NCBI RefSeq assembly: GCF_001742185.1
Contig: NZ_CP015750.1
Location: 1,612,001 to 1,676,000, forward strand
Length of the DNA stretch: 64,000 nt
From: Pectobacterium wasabiae CFBP 3304
GTDB taxonomy: Bacteria; Pseudomonadota; Gammaproteobacteria; Enterobacterales; Enterobacteriaceae
Direction of reading: 5' to 3'
The notes beneath the pieces were generated by a model. The model did no database searches. It had not been told where the DNA came from and saw only the letters and a program-made list of their open reading frames with translations. A program made the translations under genes and the position numbers. Position 1 is the stretch's first letter; each line of letters begins with the position of its first letter. Below are positions 18,503-27,650 of this stretch, one piece after another.

Positions 18503-18533
18503 ACTCCAAACAACATTGAACAGGAACTATCAC

Positions 18534-18791
18534 ATGAAAAACGTAAAATTCTTCGCCGCTGCTGTCGTACTTTCTACTCTGTCTTTCGGTGCTTTCGCTG
18601 CCGACCAGGTGTCTTCACAACAGGCACAAGGTCTGGAAAAAGTTGGCGTAATCAGCGCGACTGCTCACAGCCTGGATTCACTGCAAGCGCAGTTGGCTCA
18701 GAAAGCAGACAAAGCCGGTGCTAGCGCCTTCACTATTACATCGGCCACAGGCGATAACCAACTGCGCGGCACCGCCGTTATCTACAAATAA
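18534..18791 (+). CDS. BhsA/McbA-like periplasmic protein (DUF1471), copy 2
   Basis: 85-aa secreted protein, paralogue of 10614-10871. Signal peptide about residues 1-22 (VVLSTLSFGAFAA), mature DUF1471 domain with EKVGVISATAHSLDSLQAQLAQKADKAG and FTITSATGDNQLRGTAVIYK; this end is closest to E. coli BhsA. The start MKNVK at 18534 is chosen by alignment to copy 1 and CAGGAAC upstream. Single-gene unit with its own promoter region and terminator. Role in stress or surface adaptation is inferred from the family only. Confidence 0.88.
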   Translation: MKNVKFFAAAVVLSTLSFGAFAADQVSSQQAQGLEKVGVISATAHSLDSLQAQLAQKADKAGASAFTITSATGDNQLRGTAVIYK

Positions 18792-18818
18792 TGCCTGCTG
18801 GTAGACAGTCAAAAAATT

Positions 18819-18858
18819 AAACGGACTTTCCTCACCCAAGAGGAAAGTCCGTTTTTTT
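18819..18858. terminator. Bidirectional terminator between BhsA copy 2 and dgoT
   Basis: A 12-bp stem ACGGACTTTCCT (18821-18832) / AGGAAAGTCCGT (18841-18852) is followed by T7 on the plus strand and by TTAATTTTTT on the minus strand. It serves the two convergent genes. Confidence 0.88.
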
Positions 18859-18899
18859 ATGGCTTTCACCTGAACCCTACTGCACGCAAGTAACGAGGG

Positions 18900-20189
18900 T
18901 TACCCTACCCGCTTCACTTCGCCCACCAGTAAGATGTAAGACAGCGCGCCGACCAGCGCCACACCAGCAATATAGGTCAGTGCGGGAGCAAAACCGTAAT
19001 CCTGCGCCAGATAGCCAATAATCAATGGCACCGTGATACCGCCCAAACCACCGACAAAGTTGAATACCCCACCCGTCAGGCCAATCAGACGAATTGGAGC
19101 CAGCGACGACACCAGTGACCAGGTGATGGATGCAAAGCCATTGCCAAAGAACGCCACAGCCATTAGCGTCATAATCCATACCGGATCGTTCGTGTAGTTC
19201 GCGCCCATGATGCAGGTTGAAATCAGCAGGCCACAGATAATCGGCGTTTTACGCGCCAGGCCGAGCGATTTTCCACTACGCACCAAACGGTCCGCTACAA
19301 ATCCAGACAGCAGAACGCCAACGAACGCCGCCAGGAAAGGTACCGTCGTCATAAAACCAGCCGTCAGTGCGCTAATGTGTTTTTCTTGCGTCAGGTAGTT
19401 AGGGAACCACGTCAGGAAAAACCACAACGTAGAGGTCACGGCAAACTGCCCGATATATACACCCACCAGCTTGCGGTTAAACACCAGTTTCCAGTCAGCC
19501 GCCGTCAATGGGGTGCGTGTTTTTTTGTCGCTCGGCGCATCACCATCGACAATACCGCCACCTTCGGCAATGTAATCCAGCTCAGCCTGATTGATCCCTT
19601 TACTTTTCTTCGGCGGCTGATAAACAAAGTGCCAGATAAGTGCCCAAACAATACCGACGCCGCCAGTGACAATGAACACCCAATGCCAGCTCAGAATTTC
19701 CTGTAACCAGATGAGCAATGGCGTAAGGAACGCCAGACCAACAAACTGCCCTGATGTATAAAATCCAACGGCAGAAGCCCGCTCTTGTTCAGGGAACCAA
19801 CTGGTCACCATGCGGTTATTCGTCGGAAACGCTGGTGCCTCAAACAGTCCGGTCACGGCGCGTAAGCCAATCAACGATGCCAGACCCGTGGCAAAACCTT
19901 GCAGCAACGTGGCAATCGACCATCCCATGATGGCGATAAAATAGGTAACCTTTGAACCGACACGGTCAAGAAACCAGCCGCCCGGTATTTGGCATAACGT
20001 ATAGGTCCAGGCAAATGCGGAGAAGATATAGCCCATTTGTGTTTTTGTAATACCAAACTCTTCCTGAATGTGTGCCGATGCCACAGCCAGGTTGGCCCGA
20101 TCCACATAGCAGATGACAACCGTAATAAAAATCATCAGCAAGGTGAGATAGCGCCGCTTTGTAGGACGGGTAGTTAATGTCATGTCCAT
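18900..20189 (-). CDS. dgoT: D-galactonate transporter DgoT
   Basis: MFS anion:cation symporter of 429 aa (E. coli DgoT 430) that imports D-galactonate with protons. Twelve membrane helices. Nearly identical blocks to E. coli include [57 protein letters not shown] and SILLVG-type C-terminus ending EVKRVG. AGGAATATAAG precedes the ATG. In E. coli dgoT is the last gene of dgoRKADT; here it is separated from dgoD by 344 bp, so it may have its own promoter. Confidence 0.96.
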   Translation of the reverse strand: MDMTLTTRPTKRRYLTLLMIFITVVICYVDRANLAVASAHIQEEFGITKTQMGYIFSAFAWTYTLCQIPGGWFLDRVGSKVTYFIAIMGWSIATLLQGFATGLASLIGLRAVTGLFEAPAFPTNNRMVTSWFPEQERASAVGFYTSGQFVGLAFLTPLLIWLQEILSWHWVFIVTGGVGIVWALIWHFVYQPPKKSKGINQAELDYIAEGGGIVDGDAPSDKKTRTPLTAADWKLVFNRKLVGVYIGQFAVTSTLWFFLTWFPNYLTQEKHISALTAGFMTTVPFLAAFVGVLLSGFVADRLVRSGKSLGLARKTPIICGLLISTCIMGANYTNDPVWIMTLMAVAFFGNGFASITWSLVSSLAPIRLIGLTGGVFNFVGGLGGITVPLIIGYLAQDYGFAPALTYIAGVALVGALSYILLVGEVKRVG

Positions 20190-20533
20190 CTTATATTCCT
20201 GTTATTTATTAAACGGGCACCATATTTATTACCCGCTATTTTTGAACGATTAACAACATTAGCAGTTGGTATGCTTTATTTTTCTAATGAAATAAATAAC
20301 CGATCGCGCTCACTATATTTATCTATTTATAGCGGCACTTTATTTTAGATCCCCGGTGGTGGCGTACTCATAATAAGTGGAAGAATTACATTCCCCGACC
20401 CAGACAAAATAAACAGTAATCCCTCACGAAATAATTCATTTCGTGATAATCCATGATTGTTCTATTCTATTGTGCCGGGGAAATGCGCTATGTATTACTC
20501 GTTATTCAACACCCATGCGGCTTGAGGTCGGTA
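20190..20533. other. Gap between dgoD and dgoT
   Basis: 344 bp, A+T rich, without an open gene. Bases 20508-20533 (CCATGCGGCTTGAGGTCGG) look like a decayed right end of the interspersed repeat seen at 35705 and 41688. No TTGTAnTACAA DgoR site was found here by eye. It probably holds a dgoT promoter. Confidence 0.4.
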
Positions 20534-21682
20534 TTACCACTCGGCGACAGCACCGTCGGGATAACGCCACACCGGGTTACGCCAGTCTGGCGCATTTTTA
20601 CTGCGTTCGATAACCAACTCTTCATTAATTTCCACACCGAGGCCCGGTTTATTTAATGGATAGAAATGGCCGTCAGTCATAGCAAAGTCTTCTTTATTAA
20701 TGACGTAGTCCAACAGCTCGGCACCTTTATTATAATGAATGCCCATACTTTGCTCCTGCAATACCGCATTACGCGCCACAAAGTCGAGATGCAAACAGGA
20801 AGCCAGTGCAATTGGGCCTAATGGACAGTGTGGTGCCAGCGCGACATCATAGGCTTCCGCCATTGCGGCAATTTTAAAGCACTCGGTAATACCGCCCGCG
20901 TGCGACAGGTCAGGCTGAATAATGGCCAGTCCACCGTCTGCCAGTACGCGTTTGAAATCAAAGCGTGAGAACATACGTTCGCCCGCGGCAATCGGCAGGT
21001 GCGTTTGTGCAGCCAGACGAGGATAGTATTCCGCCTGTTCAGCCAGCACCGGCTCTTCAATAAACAGCGGACGGTACGGTTCCAATTCTTTGATCAGGAT
21101 TTTCGCCATTGGCGCATCGACACGACCGTGGAAATCCAGACCGAATTCGATGCTGTTACCAAAGGCTTCGCGGATTTCAGCAACCACGGCCACCGCAGCA
21201 TCCACTTTGCGCGAGTTATCAATGATGCCCATCTCTTCACAGCCGTTCAGCTTGAAGGTATCGAAGCCAATTTCGGTCAGTTTCTTAATGCCAGCGATCA
21301 CTTCGGAAGGACGATCGCCGCCAACCCAACTGTAGGCTTTGATCTTATCGCGCACCAACCCACCCAGTAACTGATAAACCGGTACGCCCAGCGCCTTGCC
21401 TTTGATGTCCCACAATGCTTGGTCAATACCAGCAATAGCGCTCATCAGGATTGGGCCACCGCGATAGAAGCCCGCGCGGTAAAGCACCTGCCAGATGTCG
21501 TTGATACGTGCCGGGTCTTGCCCGATCAAATAGTCAGACAGCTCGTGAACGGCAGCTTCAACGGTGCGCGCACGACCTTCGATAACCGGTTCACCCCAGC
21601 CAACAATGCCTTCATCGGTTTCAATCTTCAGGAACATCCAGCGTGGCGGCAGCCGGTACGTGGTGATTTTGGTAATTTTCAT
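20534..21682 (-). CDS. dgoD: D-galactonate dehydratase DgoD
   Basis: Enolase-superfamily dehydratase of 382 aa (same as E. coli). It converts D-galactonate to 2-keto-3-deoxygalactonate. Metal ligands and catalytic groups appear in [15 protein letters not shown] (Asp183, His185), LFIEEPV (Glu209), [12 protein letters not shown] (Glu235) and [14 protein letters not shown] (His285), numbering by analogy to E. coli. N-terminal capping domain [23 protein letters not shown]. The ATG overlaps the dgoA stop by 4 nt. Confidence 0.97.
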   Translation of the reverse strand: MKITKITTYRLPPRWMFLKIETDEGIVGWGEPVIEGRARTVEAAVHELSDYLIGQDPARINDIWQVLYRAGFYRGGPILMSAIAGIDQALWDIKGKALGVPVYQLLGGLVRDKIKAYSWVGGDRPSEVIAGIKKLTEIGFDTFKLNGCEEMGIIDNSRKVDAAVAVVAEIREAFGNSIEFGLDFHGRVDAPMAKILIKELEPYRPLFIEEPVLAEQAEYYPRLAAQTHLPIAAGERMFSRFDFKRVLADGGLAIIQPDLSHAGGITECFKIAAMAEAYDVALAPHCPLGPIALASCLHLDFVARNAVLQEQSMGIHYNKGAELLDYVINKEDFAMTDGHFYPLNKPGLGVEINEELVIERSKNAPDWRNPVWRYPDGAVAEW

Positions 21683-22296
21683 TGAACAGCGTCCTTATAG
21701 GCGTTAACAAATGCATGTGCTTTTTGCGCGGTAACCTCAACCGACTGACCGGCTCGATACAGATCGCTGCCTAACCCGGCACCGATGCAGCCCGCACTCA
21801 AATAATCCTTCAGGTTTTCTGGCGTAACGCCACCGACGGCAAAGACGGGAACGTCTTTTGGCAATACCGCTTTCAGCGCCTTGATGTAGTCTGGCCCAAA
21901 CGCCGATGACGGGAAAATTTTCAGCGATTGCGCCCCCGCCTCCAGTGCGGTGAAAGCTTCCGTCGCAGTGGCACAGCCAGGGCACACCGTCATGCCGTAA
22001 CCCACCGCCCGACGAATCACCTCAGGAGAAATATTGGGGGTGACCACTAACTTGCTGCCAATTTCCTGCAACTTGTCGACATAGTCGGCTTTCAGTACCG
22101 TACCCGCGCCAATCAGGGCGCGATCGCCAAAATGCTCCACCGCCAGTTGAATACTGTCATACGGGTTCGGCGAATTCAGCGGGATTTCTACTGCATCGAA
22201 TCCAGCATCCAATAGCGCTGCGACATGTTCCAGCACCTCATCTGGCGTAATACCGCGCAGAATCGCAATCAAGGGAAGATTAGTATTCCAACTCAT
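21679..22296 (-). CDS. dgoA: 2-dehydro-3-deoxy-6-phosphogalactonate aldolase DgoA
   Basis: Class I aldolase of 205 aa, exactly the E. coli length from MSWNTNLPL. It splits KDPGal into pyruvate and glyceraldehyde 3-phosphate. KDPG-aldolase fold: [39 protein letters not shown], and the Schiff-base Lys in [28 protein letters not shown] at 22296 has AAGGAG nine nt upstream; a TTG two codons earlier is unlikely. Overlaps dgoK by 17 nt and dgoD by 4 nt, so translation is tightly coupled. Confidence 0.97.
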   Translation of the reverse strand: MSWNTNLPLIAILRGITPDEVLEHVAALLDAGFDAVEIPLNSPNPYDSIQLAVEHFGDRALIGAGTVLKADYVDKLQEIGSKLVVTPNISPEVIRRAVGYGMTVCPGCATATEAFTALEAGAQSLKIFPSSAFGPDYIKALKAVLPKDVPVFAVGGVTPENLKDYLSAGCIGAGLGSDLYRAGQSVEVTAQKAHAFVNAYKDAVQ

Positions 22297-23176
22297 TAAC
22301 AATGCTCCTTATTCCTGCCTGAAAAGCCCGATCGCCATCCAGTTGCTGCCAGCGCAATCCAGCTTGTTGTAATGCTTTTTCGTAGCGCGCTGTCAGCGCA
22401 GGGGAGCCGATTAATGTGATGGTATCTCCCGCCGCCACTTGATAGTGGCGCTGCATTTGTGAGACTTCGTTGCCAATCAGCAGCCCGGATAGCCAGTCGC
22501 TAACGGCGCTTTTCTCCAGACGCCCCAGCACGTGCGCCGCACGGGTTTCAAACAGACAGCGGATAATGTTGTCATCGGTCAAGCCCAGTGCCAGCCCTTG
22601 TTGGAAGGCGTCGGGGGACGGCTGCTGTTCAGTCAGACCCACGCCAATTAACGACTGCGTCATCAGCAGGTGATGCAGTTCACCGGTCATCACCGTGCGG
22701 AAATCCAGCACGTTGCTGCCATCGGCACGCACCCATTTCGAGTGGGTTCCCGGCATTAAATAAAGAGAGGAAGGACATTCGCTATATGCGCCAATCAACT
22801 GGGTTTCTTCACCGCGAATCACATTGCAGTTATCGTCCTGCGCAATACTCAACCCCGGCACAATCCAAGCGGCCAGCGGCTGAGCTTCTTCCACGCGCGT
22901 CAGGCGATGGGCGACATCCGTCAGGCGAGTCGGGCATGGCAGATAAGGCACGGAAAGCCAGCCCGCATTGCTGCCAATCATGCCCGCCATCACAACAGGC
23001 ACGTTGTGCTGCTGCCACGGCGCAACGATTTGCTGAAAAACCTGCGGCGGCGTCTTGCCGTTCAAACGCGTGACACCCGCTTCAGATTTCACGCTGTCGA
23101 TACAGACGCCATCCAGATACAGCCACGCCCGCAGATTGGTCGAACCCCAGTCAATGGCGATATAGCTTTCACTCAT
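22280..23176 (-). CDS. dgoK: 2-dehydro-3-deoxygalactonokinase DgoK
   Basis: Sugar-acid kinase of 298 aa (E. coli 292). It phosphorylates KDGal with ATP to give the substrate of DgoA. It belongs to the ASKHA-fold DgoK family, with YIAIDWGSTNLRAWLYLDG (phosphate loop 1), GMIGSNAGW, LYLMPGTHSKWVRADGSNVLDFRTVMTGEL and LIGNEVSQM. Last four bases of dgoR overlap its start. Second gene of the dgo operon. Confidence 0.96.
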   Translation of the reverse strand: MSESYIAIDWGSTNLRAWLYLDGVCIDSVKSEAGVTRLNGKTPPQVFQQIVAPWQQHNVPVVMAGMIGSNAGWLSVPYLPCPTRLTDVAHRLTRVEEAQPLAAWIVPGLSIAQDDNCNVIRGEETQLIGAYSECPSSLYLMPGTHSKWVRADGSNVLDFRTVMTGELHHLLMTQSLIGVGLTEQQPSPDAFQQGLALGLTDDNIIRCLFETRAAHVLGRLEKSAVSDWLSGLLIGNEVSQMQRHYQVAAGDTITLIGSPALTARYEKALQQAGLRWQQLDGDRAFQAGIRSIVNELEY

Positions 23177-23871
23177 GTAATGTCCTTTAACCGTTTGGTC
23201 GAGCTGGCGATCATGGTCAACGCCGCCCGCTCTGCTGCTTCAATATCCTGATGCCGAATGGCATCGTAGAGATCCTGATGCTCACGCAATGTACGTGGCA
23301 TGTTGTCTTCGTCCGGCATATAGGTGCGTTCAAACACCGCACGCTGCAAAGAACTGATCGCAACGCTCAACTGCTGTAGTACCGGATTGTGCACCGCCGC
23401 CAATACCGCCTCATGGAAGCGAATATCCGCTTCATTAAACGCGTCACGATTCTGATGGTTAGAAATCATGTCGTTCAGCGCCGCTTCAATCACCGCCAGC
23501 TCGCTTGAGGTCGCGCGTTCGGCGGCCCAGCGAGCAATCGTCGGCTCCACCAGATTACGCACCTCGCTCATCGCGCTGATCAGACGTGGGTCGTAGTCGC
23601 TTGCCAGAACCCATTGCAGAACGTCGGTATCCAGATAATTCCACTGGTTACGCGCAGCCACGAACGCACCGCGATACCGTTTCACTTCCACCAGCCTTTT
23701 CGCCATCAGTGCTCTGAACACCTCACGAATGATGTTGCGCGAGGTCTGAAACTCTTCACACAGCTCAGCTTCTGCGGGTAACGGCGTACCCGGAGCGTAT
23801 TTCCCGCCCACGATCTGTTGGCCAATATCCAGAATGATGCGGTCGGTTTTGCTTAATTCCTGCTTATTCAT
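23173..23871 (-). CDS. dgoR: Galactonate operon repressor DgoR
   Basis: GntR/FadR-family regulator of 232 aa. The N-terminal winged helix spans about residues 10-75 (GTPLPAEAELCEEFQTSRNIIREVFRALMAKRLVEVKRYRGAFVA). The C-terminal FCD effector domain includes the metal/ligand region NEADIRFHEAVLAAVHNPVLQQL. It represses dgo genes until D-galactonate binds. Three start codons in a row (GTG 23877, ATG 23874, ATG 23871) follow TTGAGG; the last gives the best spacing. Operators lie about 120 nt upstream. Close to E. coli DgoR throughout. Confidence 0.96.
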   Translation of the reverse strand: MNKQELSKTDRIILDIGQQIVGGKYAPGTPLPAEAELCEEFQTSRNIIREVFRALMAKRLVEVKRYRGAFVAARNQWNYLDTDVLQWVLASDYDPRLISAMSEVRNLVEPTIARWAAERATSSELAVIEAALNDMISNHQNRDAFNEADIRFHEAVLAAVHNPVLQQLSVAISSLQRAVFERTYMPDEDNMPRTLREHQDLYDAIRHQDIEAAERAALTMIASSTKRLKDIT

Positions 23872-23989
23872 CATCACCTCAACGAGACAAAACGGATTGA
23901 TATCACTGCACTTACTTTACCCGCCATGCCGCCTGACGTCGTCGAACTGTTGCACAATAACCGCATCCTTCCCTCTTTCCTTGGCTTGA

Positions 23990-24021
23990 TTGTAGTACCA
24001 TTAACATATGTTGTACTACAA
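23990..24021. promoter_or_regulatory. Tandem DgoR operators
   Basis: TTGTAGTACCA (23990-24000) and TTGTACTACAA (24011-24021). From memory the E. coli DgoR half-site consensus is TTGTA(G/C)TACA(A/T); the second copy matches fully and the first with one change. Together they also form an 11-bp inverted repeat (23988-23998 with 24013-24023). Placement upstream of dgoR supports autoregulation. Confidence 0.8.
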
Positions 24022-24207
24022 TCTGGATCACAAAACGGACAATAAATACAATTTGGCAACAAAATGTGTTACCGGATTTCAACATCCAGAGGAATTGGAT
24101 CGAGCGAAGGTGGAAGGCGACTCCACTATTGCTAACGAGGAACGCTTGCTAATATAGCTTGTGGGTTATATTGTATTTACAGAGTGCAGGACATGGAGGT
24201 TTACCGA

Positions 24208-24579
24208 TTGGCATGGAAAATCGTCACACGGGCGCTATTCGATACGTGGTTTGATGAGCAAACCGAAGCAGTACAGGAAGAGGTTTTAGCACACCTTGCC
24301 ATACTCGAAGAGGATGGCCCACAGCTAGGGCGACCACAGGTTGATCAGATTAAAGGCTCAAACTACAAAAATATGAAGGAGCTTCGGATTCAGGTTGGCG
24401 GCCACCCATTCCGAACATTTTTCGCGTTTGACCGGACACGTAAAGCGATCATTTTATGTGCGGGAGATAAGAAAGGCGAAGATGAAAAATTGTTCTACGA
24501 ACGTATGATTAAGATCGCAGACGCTGAGTTTACATCGCATCTGATATCACCGGAGGTAAAAGAAGATGACAACGCTTAA
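24208..24579 (+). CDS. HigB/Gp49-type toxin of a type II toxin-antitoxin pair
   Basis: RelE/HigB-like protein of 123 aa. In the family these are ribosome-dependent mRNA endonucleases. Typical stretches: FDTWFDEQTEAVQEEVLAHLAILEEDGPQLGRP, IKGSNYKNMKELRIQVGGHPFRTFFAFD and KAIILCAGDKKGEDEKLFYERMI. The start is set at TTG 24208 because GGAGG ends 8 nt upstream and the family begins near here (AWKIV); ATG 24193 and GTG 24184 are alternatives. The antitoxin gene overlaps by 14 nt, in the toxin-first order usual for higBA. The pair sits between dgoR and a foreign-looking transport operon. Confidence 0.85.
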   Translation: MAWKIVTRALFDTWFDEQTEAVQEEVLAHLAILEEDGPQLGRPQVDQIKGSNYKNMKELRIQVGGHPFRTFFAFDRTRKAIILCAGDKKGEDEKLFYERMIKIADAEFTSHLISPEVKEDDNA

Positions 24580-24865
24580 AGAAATGATGGCTAAACGTTC
24601 ACCGGAGAGTCGCGCCCGCATTGAAGCGCGCACGGCTGAGATCCGTCAGGAAATCACCTTAGCGAAACTACGCGAAGAGCTGAACATGTCGCAGATGCAG
24701 CTTGCAGCAGTACTGGGCGTCAAGCAGCCCTCTATTGTGAAGATGGAGAAGGTTGAAAATGACCCAAAACTATCAACGCTGAAACGTTATGTCACTGCTC
24801 TAGGTGGCAAGCTTACGCTAGATGTGACACTGCCTGATGGTAAGCGTATCGCACTGACTTTATAA
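24566..24865 (+). CDS. HigA-type XRE antitoxin
   Basis: 99-aa antitoxin with an XRE/Cro helix-turn-helix at about residues 35-85 (LREELNMSQMQLAAVLGVKQPSIVKMEKVENDPKLSTLKRYVTALGGKL). The first 30 residues are charged and helical (KEMMAKRSPESRARIEARTAEIRQEI), a usual toxin-binding region. It should neutralise the upstream HigB-like protein and repress the pair's promoter at about 24140-24185. GGAGG lies at the right distance before its ATG inside the toxin gene. Confidence 0.87.
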   Translation: MTTLKEMMAKRSPESRARIEARTAEIRQEITLAKLREELNMSQMQLAAVLGVKQPSIVKMEKVENDPKLSTLKRYVTALGGKLTLDVTLPDGKRIALTL

Positions 24866-24902
24866 TTAAGTCGATCTGGACTTTCAGTAAACGCGTTTCT
24901 CT

Positions 24903-26702
24903 TTACTCCAGCACAAAATGTCCTTCTCCAACTTGCTTATAACGACGCTCAGGAGGATTAAAATCAGGGGCGCGTACCGGGCTGCGCAGTTCATCATTGG
25001 TGATATTACGCACCGGGCGGGTATCTGGGTCAGGCACCGGCACCGCTGAAATCAGGCGTCGGGTGTAGTCATGCTGCGGATTGTCGAAAATCGCCGAACG
25101 TGGGCCGATCTCCACGATTTCGCCGAGATACATCACCGCCACGCGGTGGCTGATACGCTCGACGACCGCCATATCGTGCGAAATAAACAGGAATGCCAGC
25201 CCAAGTTTCTGCTGGAGATCCAGCATCAGGTTGATCACCTGCGCCTTGACGGACACATCCAGTGCCGACACCGATTCATCGGCAATAATCACTTTCGGCT
25301 CTAGCGCCAGTGCACGGGCAATACACACGCGCTGCCGCTGCCCGCCAGAGAACTGGTGCGGGAAGCGCGAGGCCATATCGCCGGATAACCCCACCTGTTC
25401 CAGCAGTTCGTTCACTCTCGCATTCACATTCTGTCGGGTCGCCAGCCCGTGCAACAGCATCGGTTCAGCAATCGCTTCCCCTATCCGCATGCGCGGATTC
25501 AGGCTTTCATACGGGTCTTGAAACACCATCTGAATCTGCCGCCGCGAATCAGTCAGTTCACGCTTATCCGCCGTCAGGATATTTTGTCCCAGCAGTTGAA
25601 TGTCGCCGCTAACCGCGTCGTTGAGGCGAATAATCGACCGACCCGTGGTGGATTTACCGCAGCCCGATTCTCCGACCAGCGCAAGCGTTTCTCCCGGCCA
25701 GAGATCGAACGAGACATTCTCCACCGCATGAACTCGCCCGGACAGTCGCCGGAAAAAACCTGATCGGATATCAAATCGGGTGACCAGATTTTTTACCGTC
25801 AGCACTGGCTTCTCGCCCAACACGGTGTTCACCGCCTCCGGTACCGGCTGGCGCTCACCCGTTTTGAGATCGACCAGCGGAAAGCGCTGCGGCCACGCGC
25901 TGCCGGACATCGAACCGAGCTTAGGCACGGCAGACAGCAGCATGCGGGTATAAGGCTGTTGGGGATGGTGAAAAATTTCTCGCGTGACGGCATTTTCCAC
26001 CATCTCGCCCTGATACATCACCAGCGTGCGATCGGACACTTCCGCCACGACGCCCATGTCGTGAGTAATAAACAGCACCAACATCCCTTCTTCTTCCTGA
26101 AGAGTTTTTATCAGCGTCAGAATTTGCGCCTGAATGGTAACGTCCAGCGCCGTCGTCGGCTCGTCGGCAATCAGCAGTTTCGGGTGACAGGCCAGTGCAA
26201 TCGCAATCACTACGCGCTGACGCATCCCGCCGGAGAAGCTTTGCGGATATTCGTTCAGCCGTGATTTCGCCGCCGGAATACGTACCTTTTCCAGCAGTCG
26301 CACCGCTTCAGCGCGCGCTTCCGCTTTCCCCATGCCGCGATGGCGGCGTAGCACTTCCGTAATCTGGTAGCCAATCGGCAAGACCGGATTCAGGCTGGTC
26401 ATCGGCTCCTGAAAAATCATGCCGATGTGGTTGCCGCGCACATCCTGCATCGCTTTATTAGGGAGCGACAGCAGCTCGGTGTCGCCGAAATGAATCTGTC
26501 CCTCAACCCGACTTTGGCCGGGCGGCAGCAAGCGCATGATGGATTTCGCCATCACGCTCTTCCCTGAACCGGATTCTCCCACCACGGCGACCGTCTCTTT
26601 CTCGCCGATCGTAAAGGATAAATCCCGCACCACGTTCATCCACTCGCCGTTCACCTGAAAGGCGGTGGTAAGATGCGAAACATACATAATCGGCGCTGTC
26701 AT
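24903..26702 (-). CDS. Oligopeptide-type ABC transporter, fused double ATPase (GsiA-like)
   Basis: 599-aa protein with two ABC ATPase domains joined, as in GsiA/YliA-type systems. Domain 1 (about 5-260): Walker A GESGSGKSV, signature SGGMRQRVVIA, Walker B LLIADEPTTALD. Domain 2 (about 300-560): GESGCGKST, SGGQRQRVCIARA, VIIADESVSALD. Each is followed by the oligopeptide/dipeptide C-terminal extension (DYTRRLISAVP). Start at MTAPIMYV is preferred; an ATG 12 codons upstream, right after the permease stop, has a poor ribosome site. Last gene of the seven-gene operon. Drives the two permeases upstream. Confidence 0.9.
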   Translation of the reverse strand: MTAPIMYVSHLTTAFQVNGEWMNVVRDLSFTIGEKETVAVVGESGSGKSVMAKSIMRLLPPGQSRVEGQIHFGDTELLSLPNKAMQDVRGNHIGMIFQEPMTSLNPVLPIGYQITEVLRRHRGMGKAEARAEAVRLLEKVRIPAAKSRLNEYPQSFSGGMRQRVVIAIALACHPKLLIADEPTTALDVTIQAQILTLIKTLQEEEGMLVLFITHDMGVVAEVSDRTLVMYQGEMVENAVTREIFHHPQQPYTRMLLSAVPKLGSMSGSAWPQRFPLVDLKTGERQPVPEAVNTVLGEKPVLTVKNLVTRFDIRSGFFRRLSGRVHAVENVSFDLWPGETLALVGESGCGKSTTGRSIIRLNDAVSGDIQLLGQNILTADKRELTDSRRQIQMVFQDPYESLNPRMRIGEAIAEPMLLHGLATRQNVNARVNELLEQVGLSGDMASRFPHQFSGGQRQRVCIARALALEPKVIIADESVSALDVSVKAQVINLMLDLQQKLGLAFLFISHDMAVVERISHRVAVMYLGEIVEIGPRSAIFDNPQHDYTRRLISAVPVPDPDTRPVRNITNDELRSPVRAPDFNPPERRYKQVGEGHFVLE

Positions 26703-26741
26703 GTGTTCATTACCCCTTATTCCCACGGGCGCTCCCATCGG

Positions 26742-27650
26742 TTAATTCCGTGGGTTGAGGATGTCGCGCAGCGCATCCCCCACCAGATTGATCGCCACAA
26801 TCAGCAGCAATAGCGTCAGCCCTGGAAAGAAACTGATCCAGTAATCACCCGACATCAGGTATTCAAAACCATTCGAGATGAGCAACCCCAGCGACGGTTC
26901 CGTCACAGGCAGCCCGATCCCCAAAAATGAGAGCGTAGCTTCCAGCATGATGGCGTAGGCGATACGCATCGTCGCCACCACGATCAGCGGTGCCAGACAG
27001 TTCGGTAAAATATGGCGAAACAGAATGCGGCGATTGGACAACGCCATGCTGCGTGCGGCGTCCACGTAGCTGCGGCGGCGCTCCACCAGTGCCGAACCGC
27101 GGATCGTGCGCGCGTAGTACGCCCACTGGGTCACCACCAGCGCCATAATAATTTTATCGACCCCTTGTCCCAGCACCGCCAGCAAAATCAGCGCAATCAG
27201 GATAGGCGGGAAACTCAGTTGGATATCAACGATGCGCATGATCGTCGCATCCGTTTTTCCACCGACGTAGGCGCTAATCAGCCCCAGCGAAGCCCCAATC
27301 AGCAGCGCAAGCACCGCGCTGGAGAAGCCCACCATCAGGCTAATGCGGGTGCCATAAAGAATGGCACTGAACAAATCGCGCCCCTGATCGTCCGTCCCCA
27401 GCCAATAGGTCATACCCGCCATACTGGAGGAGCCCGGCGCAAGCCGACCATCCATGATGTCGAGCTGCATCAGATCATACGGGTTCTGCGGCGACAGAAG
27501 CGGGGCAAACAGCGCCAGCAGCACAAAAATCGCCAGCAGGATCAGCCCGCACAACGCCAGTCGATCGTTGATTAGCGCCATCATGACGCGCACTGCCGGA
27601 TGCGACGTTTTTTTCACGGCCATGGATTGGTGTAAGGTATTCCCTGTCAT
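26742..27650 (-). CDS. Oligopeptide-type ABC transporter permease (DppC/GsiD-like)
   Basis: Inner-membrane permease of 302 aa. N-terminal OppC_N segment (ALCGLILLAIFVLLALFAPLLSPQNPY) followed by BPD_transp_1 with about five more helices. The periplasmic stretch GTDDQGRDLFSAILYGTRISLMVG is a DppC-family hallmark, and the ATPase-coupling loop is RRSYVDAARSMALSNRRILFRHILPNCLAPLIV. Start overlaps the stop of the partner permease by 4 nt; GGGGACAAGGG precedes the ATG. Confidence 0.92.
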   Translation of the reverse strand: MTGNTLHQSMAVKKTSHPAVRVMMALINDRLALCGLILLAIFVLLALFAPLLSPQNPYDLMQLDIMDGRLAPGSSSMAGMTYWLGTDDQGRDLFSAILYGTRISLMVGFSSAVLALLIGASLGLISAYVGGKTDATIMRIVDIQLSFPPILIALILLAVLGQGVDKIIMALVVTQWAYYARTIRGSALVERRRSYVDAARSMALSNRRILFRHILPNCLAPLIVVATMRIAYAIMLEATLSFLGIGLPVTEPSLGLLISNGFEYLMSGDYWISFFPGLTLLLLIVAINLVGDALRDILNPRN

